Part shown: piece after piece, positions 8,309 to 17,499 of the stretch
How positions within the stretch are numbered: the first letter of the stretch is position 1
Layout: each line of letters begins with the position of its first letter
Assembly (NCBI RefSeq): GCF_014656295.1
Contig: NZ_BNCD01000010.1
Span: forward strand, 251,754-315,753
From: Streptomyces sulfonofaciens
Lineage (GTDB): Bacteria > Actinomycetota > Actinomycetes > Streptomycetales > Streptomycetaceae
Length of the DNA: 64,000 nucleotides
Direction: 5' to 3'
Notes under the pieces: model-generated
What the model saw: only the letters and a program-made list of their open reading frames with translations
Told to the model about the DNA's origin: nothing
Databases searched by the model: none
Program-made: the position numbers and the translations under genes

Positions 8309-9805
8309 TCAGCCGAGGCCCCGTTGCCGCTCGCCACGGCCGCGCCACCCGCGCGCGGGTCCTCCGGGCGCCTCGGGGGGACGTCCTGACGCCCCCTCGG
8401 GGCGGTCGGCGGTGCTCGGCGGTGTCCGGGGGGTGCGCACGGAGGGCAGCAGGGGCGCGAGCGCGGCGAGGGCGAGCACGATCACGGCCATGACGTGGAA
8501 CGCGTTGCCGTAACCGGCGGCGACCGCCGTCGGTGCGGCCGGGGTGTTCGTCGTGCTGAGGGTGAGCACCATCGCGAGGCCGAACGCGCTGCCGAACTGC
8601 CGCGTGGTGTTCATGAGCCCGGAGGCGGCGCCGGCGTCGCCGGGCTGGACGCCCGCGGTGACGGTGGTGGTCAGCGGGGTGCTGGCCAGCCCGGCGCCGA
8701 AGGAGATCAGTACGGCCGGGCCGAGGATGCCCGTGGCGTAGTCGCTGTCCGAGGTGATGCCGCCCTGCCACCAGAAGCCCGCCACCTCCATGAGCGCACC
8801 CGCGGCGATCAGGGTCCTGGGCTGTACGTACCGCATCAGCCTCGGGGTGAGGCGGAACCCCACGAGGAGCATCACCAGTGTGTGCGGCAGGAAGCCCACA
8901 CCCGTCCGCGAGGCGCTGTAGTGCAGCACGTCCTGCATGGTCAGGGTCAGGCAGTACCACATCGGGGCCATGCCCGCCGCCGACAGCAGGATCGCCAGGT
9001 TGCCCCAGCCGATCCCGGGCAGCCGCAGGAGGTGCGGCGGTATCAGCGGCGCCGGGGCGAACCTCGCCTCCACCACCGCGAAGGCCGCGAGGGCGGCGAT
9101 CCCCCCGACGAGGGGCAGCGCGGTGGCCGGGTCGGACCAGGCGTGCGTGTGGGCCTGGGCGGTGCCGAGAGTGAGCAGGGTCAACGCGGTCGTGGCCAGC
9201 ACCGCACCGGGCAGGTCGAGCCGGACCCGGCGCCGGGGGGCACCGCGGAAGACCACCCGGGTGGCGCACAGGATCGCCGCGCACCCGATGGGCACGTTGA
9301 TCAGCAGGGCCGACCGCCAGGTCAGGTACTCGGTCAGCACCCCGCCGAGCGCGTTGCCCGCCGCGGCGCCGACCAGGCTGACCGGTGTCCATATCGCCAG
9401 CGCCCGGGTGCGCCGGGGGCCCTCGGGGAACGTGGTGGTCAGCATGGTCAGGGCGAGCGGGGTGAGCACGGCCGCGCCCAGTCCCTGCCCCGCACGTGCG
9501 GCGATCAGCATCACCGGGCTGACCGCGAGACCGCCGACGAGGCTGGCGGCGGTGAACAGCACGAGACCTCCGACGAAGACCCGCCGGTGCCCGTAGAGGT
9601 CGGCCAGCCTTCCGCCCAGCAGCAGCAGCCCCGCGAACGCCAGGGCGTAGGCGTTGACCACCCATTGCAGGTCCACCGGGGCGAACCCGAGGTCCGCCTG
9701 GATCGACGGCAGCGCGACGGTCATCACCGATGCGTCGAAGAGCACGAGGAAGTAGGCCGTGCAGGACAACGTGAGCGTCAAGGTGGCAGAGGGTCTCGCA
9801 TGCAT
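8309..9805 (-). CDS. cmcT: CmcT, MFS efflux transporter of the cephamycin cluster
   Basis: Predicted 498 aa from the ATG at 9805, which has GGGGGA 9 nt upstream; in-frame ATGs at 9814 and 9838 are alternatives. The protein is a major facilitator with 12-14 predicted helices. It has the DHA2-like opening SCTAYFLVLFDASVMTVALP and the motif A loop GGRLADLYGHRR. It is the last gene of a leftward run (cefD, cefE, pcd, cmcT), the same place as cmcT in S. clavuligerus and Nocardia lactamdurans. The likely job is export of cephamycin or an intermediate across the membrane; the substrate is inferred from context. Two strong hairpins lie between pcd and this gene, so it may be only partly co-transcribed. 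Confidence 0.88.
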   Translation of the reverse strand: MHARPSATLTLTLSCTAYFLVLFDASVMTVALPSIQADLGFAPVDLQWVVNAYALAFAGLLLLGGRLADLYGHRRVFVGGLVLFTAASLVGGLAVSPVMLIAARAGQGLGAAVLTPLALTMLTTTFPEGPRRTRALAIWTPVSLVGAAAGNALGGVLTEYLTWRSALLINVPIGCAAILCATRVVFRGAPRRRVRLDLPGAVLATTALTLLTLGTAQAHTHAWSDPATALPLVGGIAALAAFAVVEARFAPAPLIPPHLLRLPGIGWGNLAILLSAAGMAPMWYCLTLTMQDVLHYSASRTGVGFLPHTLVMLLVGFRLTPRLMRYVQPRTLIAAGALMEVAGFWWQGGITSDSDYATGILGPAVLISFGAGLASTPLTTTVTAGVQPGDAGAASGLMNTTRQFGSAFGLAMVLTLSTTNTPAAPTAVAAGYGNAFHVMAVIVLALAALAPLLPSVRTPRTPPSTADRPEGASGRPPEAPGGPARGWRGRGERQRGLG

Positions 9806-10022
9806 GGCTGTCATTCCCCCAGTCGACGTCTGATGCATACGCTCGGGTGAGCGCCGCGTGCGGGCGCGCTCCGTGCTGCGGGGCGGCGCCGCTGCCCTCA
9901 GCCGACGTCGTACCCCCTGCCGCGGCCGGCGTGAATGCCGGGCCGTGGCTGCGACCGTGTGCCCGACCGCTCCGCGGTCGCCGCCGGCGTCCCCGGTCAG
10001 GCGGGTGTACCCGCACCTCGCA

Positions 10023-10052
10023 CCGGCCGCGGGGTGCTGCCCCCGCGGCCGG
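10023..10052 (-). terminator. Perfect hairpin downstream of pcd
   Basis: CCGGCCGCGGGG and CCCCGCGGCCGG form a perfect 12-bp stem around a 6-nt loop, about 160 nt past the pcd stop and about 220 nt before cmcT. It could terminate or attenuate the cefD-cefE-pcd message. Confidence 0.7.
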
Positions 10053-10064
10053 TGGTGCCGGTCC

Positions 10065-10091
10065 GCACCGCGCGGTGCCACCGCGCGGTGC
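10065..10091. terminator. Second hairpin between pcd and cmcT
   Basis: GCACCGCGCGG and CCGCGCGGTGC pair perfectly (11 bp) around TGCCA. It lies 12 nt from the neighbouring hairpin, making a tandem structure in the pcd-cmcT gap. The rest of the roughly 400-bp gap (9806-10212) shows no gene. Confidence 0.6.
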
Positions 10092-10212
10092 GGGCTGTGC
10101 TCTTCCGTTCTCCTTCGGATCGCGGCGGCTACGGCTCACCTGCGCGCGGGGCCGGGGCGGGGGACGCCCTTCCTGCTCCCCCCGCGCTGCGCTCCCGCGC
10201 CCGACCGCCGCC

Positions 10213-11751
10213 CTACTGGGAGAAGTTCACGCCCTGTGCCAGGGCCACCTGCCCGGAGTAGTTCACCGTGTTGGTCGCGCGGCGCATGTAGGACCGCCAT
10301 GCGTCGGAGCCGGACTCGCGCCCGCCGCCGGTCTCCTTCTCCCCGCCGAACGCGCCGCCGATCTCCGCGCCCGAGGTGCCGATGTTGACGTTGACGATGC
10401 CGCAGTCCGCGCCGTCGGGGGCCAGGAACCGCTCCGCCTCGTTCTGGTCGGCGGTGAAGATGCCGGACGACAGCCCCTGCGGCACGTCGTTGTGCAGGCG
10501 GATCGCCTCGTCCAGGTCGCGGTAGGTGAGGACGTACAGAACGGGCGCGAACGTCTCCTCGCGTACCACCGCGGTCTGCGCGGGCATCCGTACGACGGCG
10601 GGCCGGACGTAGTGGGCGTCGGGCGCGGCCTCGGCGAGCTGCCGTTCGCCGCCGGCGCACAGGGTGCCGCCGTCCTCGACCGCGCGGTCGAGGGCGGTGC
10701 GCATCCTGGTGTACGAGGACTCGTTGATGAGCGGTCCGACCAGGGTGTCCTCCCGGAACGGGTCGCCGATCGGAAGCCGCCGGTAGGCACTGGTGAGCCG
10801 TTCGACGACGGTGTCGGCGACGTCCTCGTGCACGATCAGCCGGCGGAGCGTGGTGCACCGCTGGCCCGCCGTGCCCGCGGCGGCGAACACGGAGGCGTTC
10901 ACGACGAGGTCGAGGTCCGCCGACGGCGTCACCACGGCGGCGTTGTTGCCGCCGAGCTCCAGGATGCTGCGTCCGAACCGGGCGGCCACGCGGGGGCCCA
11001 CCGCCCGGCCCATCCGGGTGGAGCCGGTCGCGCTGACCAGCGGCACCAGCGGTGAGTCGACGAGCCGCTCGCCGACGTCCGCGGCACCGAGGAGTACCTG
11101 GCCGAGGCCCGCAGGGGCGCCGGTCTCGGCGATGGCGCGGTCGAGCAGGGCGGTGCAGGCCAGTGCGGTCAGCGGGGTCAGCTCGGACGGCTTCCAGACC
11201 ACGGTGTCACCGCACACCAGGGCGATGGCGGTGTTCCACGCCCACACGGCGACGGGGAAGTTGAACGCACTGATCACGCCGACCACACCGAGCGGGTGCC
11301 AGGTCTCCATCAGGCGGTGGCCCGGCCGTTCCGAGGGCATCGTGCGGCCGTAGAGCTGCCGGGACAGGCCCACCGCGAAGTCGCAGACGTCGATCATCTC
11401 CTGCACTTCGCCGAGCGCCTCGGAGCGGATCTTGCCGGCCTCGATGGTGACCAGGTCGGCGACGTCCTGCTTGTGCTCGGTGAGCAGTTCGCCGAACCTC
11501 TTGACCAGCGCGCCGCGCACCGGGGCGGGCGTGGTCCGCCAGGCGCGGAACGCGGTCCCGGCGGCTTCCACGGCCCGGTCGACGTCCGCTGGGGTGTCGG
11601 CACGCAGACCGAACAGGGCGGCGCCGGTGATCGGCGTACGGGCCGTGAGGGCGTCGCCCTTGTACGCGGCGAGCTGGGCACCGCAGCGCGTCAGGGCGCT
11701 CTCGGCCCTGGTGCGGATGTCGTCGGTGCTGCTGAGGGCTGGTGTGGCCAT
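10213..11751 (-). CDS. pcd: Pcd, piperideine-6-carboxylate dehydrogenase
   Basis: Predicted 512 aa aldehyde dehydrogenase. It oxidises 1-piperideine-6-carboxylate (aminoadipate semialdehyde) made by lysine 6-aminotransferase to L-alpha-aminoadipate, the first ACV building block. The NAD fold, the general base in LELGGNNAAVV (Glu265) and the nucleophile in GTAGQRCTTLRR (Cys299) are all present. Length and sequence match antiquitin-like ALDH7 members. It starts 14 bp after the cefE stop on the same strand, so cefD, cefE and pcd look like one transcript. Pcd is not strictly needed in some producers because other dehydrogenases can substitute. Confidence 0.93.
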   Translation of the reverse strand: MATPALSSTDDIRTRAESALTRCGAQLAAYKGDALTARTPITGAALFGLRADTPADVDRAVEAAGTAFRAWRTTPAPVRGALVKRFGELLTEHKQDVADLVTIEAGKIRSEALGEVQEMIDVCDFAVGLSRQLYGRTMPSERPGHRLMETWHPLGVVGVISAFNFPVAVWAWNTAIALVCGDTVVWKPSELTPLTALACTALLDRAIAETGAPAGLGQVLLGAADVGERLVDSPLVPLVSATGSTRMGRAVGPRVAARFGRSILELGGNNAAVVTPSADLDLVVNASVFAAAGTAGQRCTTLRRLIVHEDVADTVVERLTSAYRRLPIGDPFREDTLVGPLINESSYTRMRTALDRAVEDGGTLCAGGERQLAEAAPDAHYVRPAVVRMPAQTAVVREETFAPVLYVLTYRDLDEAIRLHNDVPQGLSSGIFTADQNEAERFLAPDGADCGIVNVNIGTSGAEIGGAFGGEKETGGGRESGSDAWRSYMRRATNTVNYSGQVALAQGVNFSQ

Positions 11752-11765
11752 GGCGGCGGTTTCCC

Positions 11766-12704
11766 CTATGACTTGGATGTGGTGCGTATGTTGACGTAGT
11801 TGCCGCCGATCCAGTCCTGGAACGTGGCGGTCTCACCGTCCAGGGTCACATCGAACCCGCACCGCTTGGCCAGGGGGACCGAGAAGGCGAAGTCGGCGTT
11901 GGGGCGGAGGAAGAAGACGCTGGACGTGCGGCTGCTGCCGGCGATCAGGTCCCGGCCGGGCGAGGCGACGTGGTGCTTGGGCGCCTTCACCTGGCCGCCG
12001 GTGACGAGGGTCGCGACGGCGCCGCAGAAGACGAGTACCGTGTCCGGTTTGGCCGGCAGGTCCACGAAGGCGCCGTCGACCTCGACCTGGAGGCTGACGA
12101 AGCCGTTCGGGCAGGGTGTCTGCTGGATCAGGGTCACCGTCGACAGGTCGTAGTGCGGCGCCATCCGGAGGGGTTCCTCCTCGGCGCTGCGGTTCTCGGG
12201 GACCTCCGGGAAGTAGCGGAACCGCAGCAGCGGCTCACAGTCGACGAAGGCTTCGACGCCGCCTTCCGGTTCGGTTCCGGTGGTCCTCAGGACCTGCCTG
12301 GCCACCTCCTTGGTGGCTTCGTACATGTCGTCGAAGTAGTGCGTCCAGATCCGTTCGAAGTCGCCGTTGGGGAAGACGTTGTCCGAGGTGCCCATGGAGT
12401 AGCACATCGAGTAGTCCGAGTACGTGCCGTTGTTGGTGATCTTCGCGGTGCTCTCCGACTCCAGTCCGGTGAACCCGCGCCGGATGGTGGGGACCGTGGA
12501 GGTGACGGCCCGCTTCTCCTGCTCGGTGCCGTGTTCGAAGAACTCGGTGGCGACGTCCTTGGCGGACTTCTGGTCGCCCTCCGAAGGGCCGCAGTCCGTC
12601 AGGTAGAAGACGCCCTTCTCCGTCAGGCACCTGCGGAACTCGTCCTGGCAACGCCCCTCCTGCAACGCGCTCAGGCTGAACGTCGGCACCTTCGTGTCCG
12701 TCAT
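11766..12704 (-). CDS. cefE: CefE, deacetoxycephalosporin C synthase (expandase)
   Basis: Predicted 312 aa. The ATG at 12704 (MTDTKVPTFSL) matches the known CefE N-terminus; a GTG one codon earlier is possible. It is a 2-oxoglutarate/Fe(II) oxygenase that expands penicillin N to deacetoxycephalosporin C. Iron ligands are His184 and Asp186 (MAPHYDLS) and His244 (KAPKHHV). 2-oxoglutarate is held by Arg259 and Ser261 (RTSSVFFLRP). The ending DWIGGNYVNIR is typical of CefE, while the paralogue at 16492 ends WIGTNYVTMH as CefF does, so the two can be told apart. It lies between cefD and pcd, with gaps of 64 and 14 bp. Confidence 0.92.
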   Translation of the reverse strand: MTDTKVPTFSLSALQEGRCQDEFRRCLTEKGVFYLTDCGPSEGDQKSAKDVATEFFEHGTEQEKRAVTSTVPTIRRGFTGLESESTAKITNNGTYSDYSMCYSMGTSDNVFPNGDFERIWTHYFDDMYEATKEVARQVLRTTGTEPEGGVEAFVDCEPLLRFRYFPEVPENRSAEEEPLRMAPHYDLSTVTLIQQTPCPNGFVSLQVEVDGAFVDLPAKPDTVLVFCGAVATLVTGGQVKAPKHHVASPGRDLIAGSSRTSSVFFLRPNADFAFSVPLAKRCGFDVTLDGETATFQDWIGGNYVNIRTTSKS

Positions 12705-12768
12705 CACTCATTGCCCCTCTCGCAACGGGGTGGTCGCCGGCGCAGTGGAAAACACGTGCACGGCGCAC

Positions 12769-13974
12769 TCAGCCCCCGATCAGTTCCTTCGTCTCGCCCA
12801 TGGCCTTGGCCAGTTGGTCTATCTCCGCCTCGGTGTTGTAGAAGTTCAGGGAGATCCGCAGCAGCGCCCCGTCCGGCCGGTCGGCCACCGCCGTCTCGAT
12901 CCGGAAGCGTTCCCACAGGGCCTGGTGCAGGTCACCGGCCCTGCTCCCGCCGGGCAGCCGGAACGCCACCATCGCGCCGGACAGCGCGGGCGACTCCGGG
13001 GTGGCCGGGGTGAGGCCGCGCCAGCCGGTGAGGCGCTCGCGGGCGTGCTCCACCAGTTCGCGTCTGCGGGCCCTGATCCGGTCGTACCCGAGTCCCGCCT
13101 GGAAGTCGATCGACTCCGGTGTCGCGAGCCACGGGCAGATGTCCCGGGTCCCCTCGCACTCGTACCTGCGCAGTCGCGGGGTGCTGCCGAACCGGTCGCG
13201 CTCGTCCGGCGGTCCGCTCCCCCGCGGGGGCTCGTGGGCCCAGCTCACCTGGAGCGGTTCGAGGCCCTCCGCACGGCCCGGGGCCACGTGCAGGAATCCG
13301 ACGCCGGTGGGTGCGAGGAGCCACTTGTGGCCGCTTCCCGCGTAGTAGTCGCAGCCGGTGCCGTCCAGGTCCAGATCGAGGAACGCCGGGGCATGGGCGC
13401 CGTCCACCAGGGTCACGATGCCGCGGCGGCGGGCCTCGGCACACAGTTCCCTGGCCGGCAGGACCAGCCCGGTGGACGACACGACGTGGCTGAAGAACAG
13501 CAGCCGGGTCCGGTGGGTCATCGCGGCCACGGCGGCGTCGACGACCTCACCGGCATCGGCGGGCAAGGCGGGCAGCGGGAACGTCCTGACCTCCAGGCCC
13601 CGCCGTTGCGCCATCCGCTCCAGGCACCAGCGCATCGGCGTGTACTCGTGGTCGGTCATCAGGATCTCGCCCGGCGCCGTCAGGTCGAGGGAGGACGCCA
13701 CCAGGTTCACGGCGCCGGTCACGTTGGCGGTGAGGACGAGGCGGTGCGGATCCCCGCCCACGAACCCGGCCAGGCGTTCACGCGCCTCCCACAGCAGCGC
13801 GGGAACCTCGCGCAGCAGGAAGTCCATGGGCTCCCGGGCGAGGTGGGCCCGGTAGCCGGTGACGCGCTCGAAGGCGCAGCGCGGCAGGGGCCCGCCGGAT
13901 CCGGTGTTGAGGTTGACGACGGTCGGGTCGAGCAGCATGTGGCCGCGGGCATCGTCCCAGTCGGCAACGGCCAT
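12769..13974 (-). CDS. cefD: CefD, isopenicillin N epimerase
   Basis: Predicted 401 aa PLP enzyme of the class V aminotransferase fold. It converts the L-aminoadipyl side chain of isopenicillin N to D, giving penicillin N. PLP residues are visible: the DGAHAPAFLD loop (Asp191) and Lys217 in GSGHKWLLAPTG as the Schiff-base lysine. GGGAG-like GGGAG ends 8 nt before the ATG. It is the first gene of the leftward cefD-cefE-pcd run and diverges from cmcI across a 657-bp gap that holds a heptamer array of SARP type. Confidence 0.93.
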   Translation of the reverse strand: MAVADWDDARGHMLLDPTVVNLNTGSGGPLPRCAFERVTGYRAHLAREPMDFLLREVPALLWEARERLAGFVGGDPHRLVLTANVTGAVNLVASSLDLTAPGEILMTDHEYTPMRWCLERMAQRRGLEVRTFPLPALPADAGEVVDAAVAAMTHRTRLLFFSHVVSSTGLVLPARELCAEARRRGIVTLVDGAHAPAFLDLDLDGTGCDYYAGSGHKWLLAPTGVGFLHVAPGRAEGLEPLQVSWAHEPPRGSGPPDERDRFGSTPRLRRYECEGTRDICPWLATPESIDFQAGLGYDRIRARRRELVEHARERLTGWRGLTPATPESPALSGAMVAFRLPGGSRAGDLHQALWERFRIETAVADRPDGALLRISLNFYNTEAEIDQLAKAMGETKELIGG

Positions 13975-14088
13975 GTCGTGATCTCCCGCAAATTCAGAAA
14001 AAGGGAATCCCCCGGCATTCGGTCGACTTCAGCAGAGTAGCAGCCACCACACGATCCGGAACAGGCCATTGCCTTGCCGAAAAGTTGT

Positions 14089-14128
14089 GAAGAGAACTCG
14101 GAGAGAGTCGAAAGAGCGGCCCAAGAGC
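14089..14128 (+). promoter_or_regulatory. SARP operator array in the cefD-cmcI divergent region
   Basis: Four heptamers lie at exact 11-bp steps on the + strand: GAAGAGA (14089), GGAGAGA (14100), AAAGAGC (14111) and CAAGAGC (14122), each separated by 4 nt. A -10-like CAGTAT begins 9 nt after the last one. Direct heptamers at 11-bp spacing just before the -10 box are the known architecture of SARP/CcaR binding sites. The orientation faces cmcI; cefD could be controlled from the same site. The remainder of 13975-14631 shows no credible gene and gives a roughly 480-nt leader to cmcI. Confidence 0.72.
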
Positions 14129-14631
14129 GGGATGCGCCAGTATGCGGAAGTCACCATATCCAGCTCATCGTCACGGCACGTCGGCGCTTGAAATCCTGAC
14201 CATTCATCCTGCTCCACAGGAGTTTTCCCACATGGGTGAAGTGGAACGTCATCCCGACCTCGACCCCGTGGAGGGAGCGGGCCCGGGCACTCGGGGCGTC
14301 CGCATGGCGCCACTCCATGGCCCCGTCCTCCGCTGATCCGCGGCTTCCGCGGCAAACGGCGTGGCCAGAAGGCGACAGCGCCCGTCCGGTTGCGGCTCCT
14401 GCCGCCACTCCCCGCCGGGTCCGCGCCGCCAGGAGCGGAATGCCGCGAATTCGCACCGCAGTCCGGTGCGGACCCCTGTGGACGGGGCGGGCGGTGCATG
14501 TGCCGCGCGGGCGCCCGCCGCTTTTTGTCCCGTGGTCCCTGCACCGATGGGAAATCCGACTCCAGACCGCCGCCGCAGGGCCTGGTGACACAATTAAACA
14601 CGCAGTCAGACGGAAATCAAGGGAGTGTGCA

Positions 14632-15342
14632 TTGAAGGACCATTCTCAGATGGAATTCACGGATTTGAATCTCTTCCGGGGTCTGGGCGAGGACCCGGCC
14701 TACCATCCTCCTGTGCTGAAGGACCGGCCGCGCGACTGGCCACTCGACCGGTGGGCCGAGGCACCGCGCGATCTCGGGTTCTCGGATTTCGCGCGCTACC
14801 AGTGGCGCGGTCTGCGCATGCTCAAGGACCCGGAGACCCAGGCCGTGTACCACGACCTCCTGTGGGAACTGCGTCCGCGCACGATCGTCGAACTGGGCGT
14901 GTACGGCGGCGGTTCACTGGTCTGGTTCCGCGATCTGACCCGGCTCATGGGCATCGACTGCCAGGTCATCGGGATCGACAGGGACCTCTCCCGGTGCCGG
15001 ATACCCGCGTCCGAGAAGTCGAACATCTCGCTGCACGAGGGCGACTGCGCGGCCGTCGAGACGTTCGAGCACCTTCGTTCCGCCGCTCACCCGCTGCTCT
15101 TCATCGACGATGCGCACACCAACACGTTCAACATCATGAAGTGGGCGGTCGACCATCTCCTCGAACACGGCGACTACTTCGTCATCGAGGACATGATCCC
15201 CTTCTGGCACCGGTACAGCCCCCGACTGCTCGAGGAGTACCTCGGCGCCTTCCGCGACGTGCTGACCATGGACATGGTCTACGCCAACGCCAGCCAGCAG
15301 CTTGATCGCGGTGTCTTTCGCCGGTCGGCGAAGAAGGACTAG
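14632..15342 (+). CDS. cmcI: CmcI, cephalosporin 7-alpha hydroxylation/methylation protein
   Basis: Predicted 236 aa from a TTG at 14632 with AAGGGAG 6 nt upstream; this start gives exactly the length I recall for S. clavuligerus CmcI. The fold is a SAM methyltransferase (VELGVYGGGSLVWFRD, residues 86-101). The Mg-binding residues of CmcI are kept: Asp160 in FIDDAH, and Glu186 and Asp187 in VIEDMIPFW. With CmcJ it installs the 7-alpha-methoxy group that separates cephamycins from cephalosporins. The order cmcI-cmcJ-cefF-cmcH, all rightward, equals that of other cephamycin producers. A heptamer array about 500 nt upstream suggests SARP control. Confidence 0.93.
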   Translation: MKDHSQMEFTDLNLFRGLGEDPAYHPPVLKDRPRDWPLDRWAEAPRDLGFSDFARYQWRGLRMLKDPETQAVYHDLLWELRPRTIVELGVYGGGSLVWFRDLTRLMGIDCQVIGIDRDLSRCRIPASEKSNISLHEGDCAAVETFEHLRSAAHPLLFIDDAHTNTFNIMKWAVDHLLEHGDYFVIEDMIPFWHRYSPRLLEEYLGAFRDVLTMDMVYANASQQLDRGVFRRSAKKD

Positions 15343-15438
15343 CCGCACGGCAGCGGGGGAAATGCAATTCCCGCCGGTCCGCGTGCTCACGGGTACCGGC
15401 GGCGACGGGATTTTCCGGGCCGAGTGGAAGAGGTCCCC

Positions 15439-16329
15439 ATGCCCACCGTATCGAGTCTCCTGTACTACAGTGCGCCGCTCGCACCCGGGGGGCGGGACGA
15501 CGACTGGTGCATCGACGCCGTGTCCCGGCACCCCGACGTGCTCTTCAACTTCCGCAAGGTGCCGACCGAGACGGCCATAACCGACCTGCGCGAGTGCACG
15601 AGGGAGCCGAAGCTCGACGAGACGGGTTTCGAGAAGGTCGTGTTCCCGACGCGTGTGGACCAGCGGGCCCTCGTGGCGAACAACGCGTCAACGCTCGAAT
15701 GGTACCGGCAGGAGACGAGGGACCTGCTGGAACCGCTCACCGGCGCCGACACGGTGCAGTTCTTCGATGCCACGCTCAGGCGGCAGGACACGGCCGGGCC
15801 CGCGGCCGGCACCTACAGTTCGCCGCACCTGCGGGTGCACGTCGACCAGAGCCCGAAGAGCGCCCGTGCGCGCGCCGCCGCCCTTCGGCGGCATTTCCGC
15901 AGGTTCCAGATCGTCAACGTCTGGCGGCCGCTCCTCGAACCGGTCCGCAACTTCCCGCTCGCCGTGTGCGACTACCGCTCCATGGACCTCTCCGCTGATC
16001 TCGTGCCGACCCGATTACGTTTCCCCGCGTGGCTCAAGGACCGCGAGAACTTCTCCGTGCGGCACAATCCCGCGCACCGGTGGCACTACTGGGAGGCACT
16101 CTCACCCGATGAGGTAATAGTTTTCAAATGCTATGACAGCGCGAGCCGCGGTCTGGCGCTCGCGAGTTGCGGAACAGGCGGAACAGGCGGAACAGGCGGA
16201 ACAGAGGGGAACGATCTGCTGGACGTGGCGGGCCTGTGTCCGCACACGGCTTTCCTCGACGAGAAAGGACCGACCACCGGACACCTGCGCACATCCTTGG
16301 AAATGCGTGCCCTGATCTTCTATGACTGA
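15439..16329 (+). CDS. cmcJ: CmcJ, partner of CmcI in 7-alpha-methoxylation
   Basis: Predicted 296 aa from the ATG at 15439 (GGAAGAGG upstream); an in-frame GTG at 15424 is an alternative. It belongs to the CmcJ/NvfI-type oxygenase family, with RWHYWEALSPDEVIVFKCYDS near the C-terminus. In cephamycin producers CmcI and CmcJ act together on C7. Two oddities appear. A TTA leucine codon at 16015-16017 (Leu193) makes translation potentially dependent on the bldA tRNA. A 9-bp repeat inserts Gly-Gly-Thr units near residues 245-256. It lies 96 bp after cmcI and 162 bp before cefF. Confidence 0.9.
   Translation: MPTVSSLLYYSAPLAPGGRDDDWCIDAVSRHPDVLFNFRKVPTETAITDLRECTREPKLDETGFEKVVFPTRVDQRALVANNASTLEWYRQETRDLLEPLTGADTVQFFDATLRRQDTAGPAAGTYSSPHLRVHVDQSPKSARARAAALRRHFRRFQIVNVWRPLLEPVRNFPLAVCDYRSMDLSADLVPTRLRFPAWLKDRENFSVRHNPAHRWHYWEALSPDEVIVFKCYDSASRGLALASCGTGGTGGTGGTEGNDLLDVAGLCPHTAFLDEKGPTTGHLRTSLEMRALIFYD
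16171..16206 (+). repeat. 9-bp tandem repeat inside cmcJ
   Basis: Three copies of GGAACAGGC and a fourth diverged copy (GGAACAGAG) follow in frame, encoding Gly-Thr-Gly triplets between the SRGLALASC segment and the conserved C-terminal part. The unit preserves frame, so copy number could vary without breaking the gene. Confidence 0.85.
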
Positions 16330-16491
16330 CCGCTGCGACCGACCGCCCATCCGGCGATCCCCGACGGGAGCCGGGTCCGGACGGCGCAGAAACGGGCCGG
16401 GACGACGCAGTCCGGCACCGGGGACCGAGGCAGGGGCCGCGGCCGAGCGGCTTCCCAGGGCGCTGGGAAAGTTGAGAAGGAGCATCTGAAC

Positions 16492-17439
16492 ATGGCGGAC
16501 ACGACGGTACCGATCTTCAGCCTCGCCGACTTGCAGAAGGGCGCCGACCAGGACGAGTTCCACCGCTGCGTGACGGAGATGGGGGTCTTCTACCTCACCG
16601 ACTACGGTGCGCTCGAACAGGACCACCGCTCGGCCACCGACACCGCGATGGACTTCTTCGAGCACGGCACTCCGGAGGAGAAGCAAGCCGTCACCACCAA
16701 GATCCCGACCATGCGCCGGGGGTACTCCGCGCTGGAGGCGGAGAGCACCGCCCAGGTGACCAGGACGGGCACGTACACGGACTACTCGATGTCGTTCTCG
16801 ATGGGGATTTCGGACAATCTCTTCCCCTCGCAGCGGTTCGAGGCGGTGTGGACGGACTACTTCAACCGGCTGTACACCGCCGCGCAGGAGACCGCGCGGG
16901 TCGTGCTGAACGCGTCGGGGTCGTACGACGCCGGGGACATGGACAAGCTGCTGGACTGCGACCCCGTACTGCGGCTGCGGTACTTCCCCGAGGTTCCCGA
17001 GCACCGCTCCGCCGAGCGGGAGCCGCGGCGGATGGCACCGCACTACGACCTGTCGATCATCACCCTGATCCACCAGACCCCGTGCGCCAACGGGTTCGTC
17101 AGCCTCCAGGCCGAGATAGGCGGCGAGATGGTGAGCCTGCCGCACGTGCCCGACGCCGTCGTCGTGCTGTGCGGCGCGATCGCGCCGCTGGCCACCCAGG
17201 GCGCGGTACCCGCGCCCAAGCACCACGTCAGGTCTCCGGAGGCCGGTATGCGGGCGGGCAGCGACCGCACGTCGAGCGTCTTCTTCCTGCGCCCCTCGAT
17301 CGACTTCGCCTTCTCGGTCCCCAAGGCGCGCACGTACGGCCTCGACGTGAGCCTCGACACCGAGACCGCGACGTTCGGGGACTGGATCGGAACCAACTAC
17401 GTCACGATGCACTCGGATCCCGGAGTCCGGGGGAAGTAG
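16492..17439 (+). CDS. cefF: CefF, deacetylcephalosporin C synthase (3'-hydroxylase)
   Basis: Predicted 315 aa from an ATG preceded by AAGGAG. It is a 2-oxoglutarate/Fe(II) oxygenase that hydroxylates the 3-methyl of deacetoxycephalosporin C. It carries His184, Asp186 (APHYDLSII) and His244 (APKHHVRSP) as iron ligands, plus Arg259 and Ser261. The opening MADTTVPIFSL, the segment LRLRYFPEVPEHRSAE and the tail DWIGTNYVTMH match CefF rather than CefE. It is the third gene of the cmcI-cmcJ-cefF-cmcH run and clearly a paralogue of cefE in this same window. Confidence 0.93.
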   Translation: MADTTVPIFSLADLQKGADQDEFHRCVTEMGVFYLTDYGALEQDHRSATDTAMDFFEHGTPEEKQAVTTKIPTMRRGYSALEAESTAQVTRTGTYTDYSMSFSMGISDNLFPSQRFEAVWTDYFNRLYTAAQETARVVLNASGSYDAGDMDKLLDCDPVLRLRYFPEVPEHRSAEREPRRMAPHYDLSIITLIHQTPCANGFVSLQAEIGGEMVSLPHVPDAVVVLCGAIAPLATQGAVPAPKHHVRSPEAGMRAGSDRTSSVFFLRPSIDFAFSVPKARTYGLDVSLDTETATFGDWIGTNYVTMHSDPGVRGK

Positions 17440-17499
17440 CGTCGATGACGCCGTGACCGAGGCGGAGGCCCGCCGGCACAAACGGGCCGGCGAGGGTCC

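Noticed and set aside
10023..10091. The paired hairpins after pcd as a riboswitch
   Set aside because: They are simple perfect GC stems downstream of a stop codon with no conserved loop sequence; termination or attenuation explains them.
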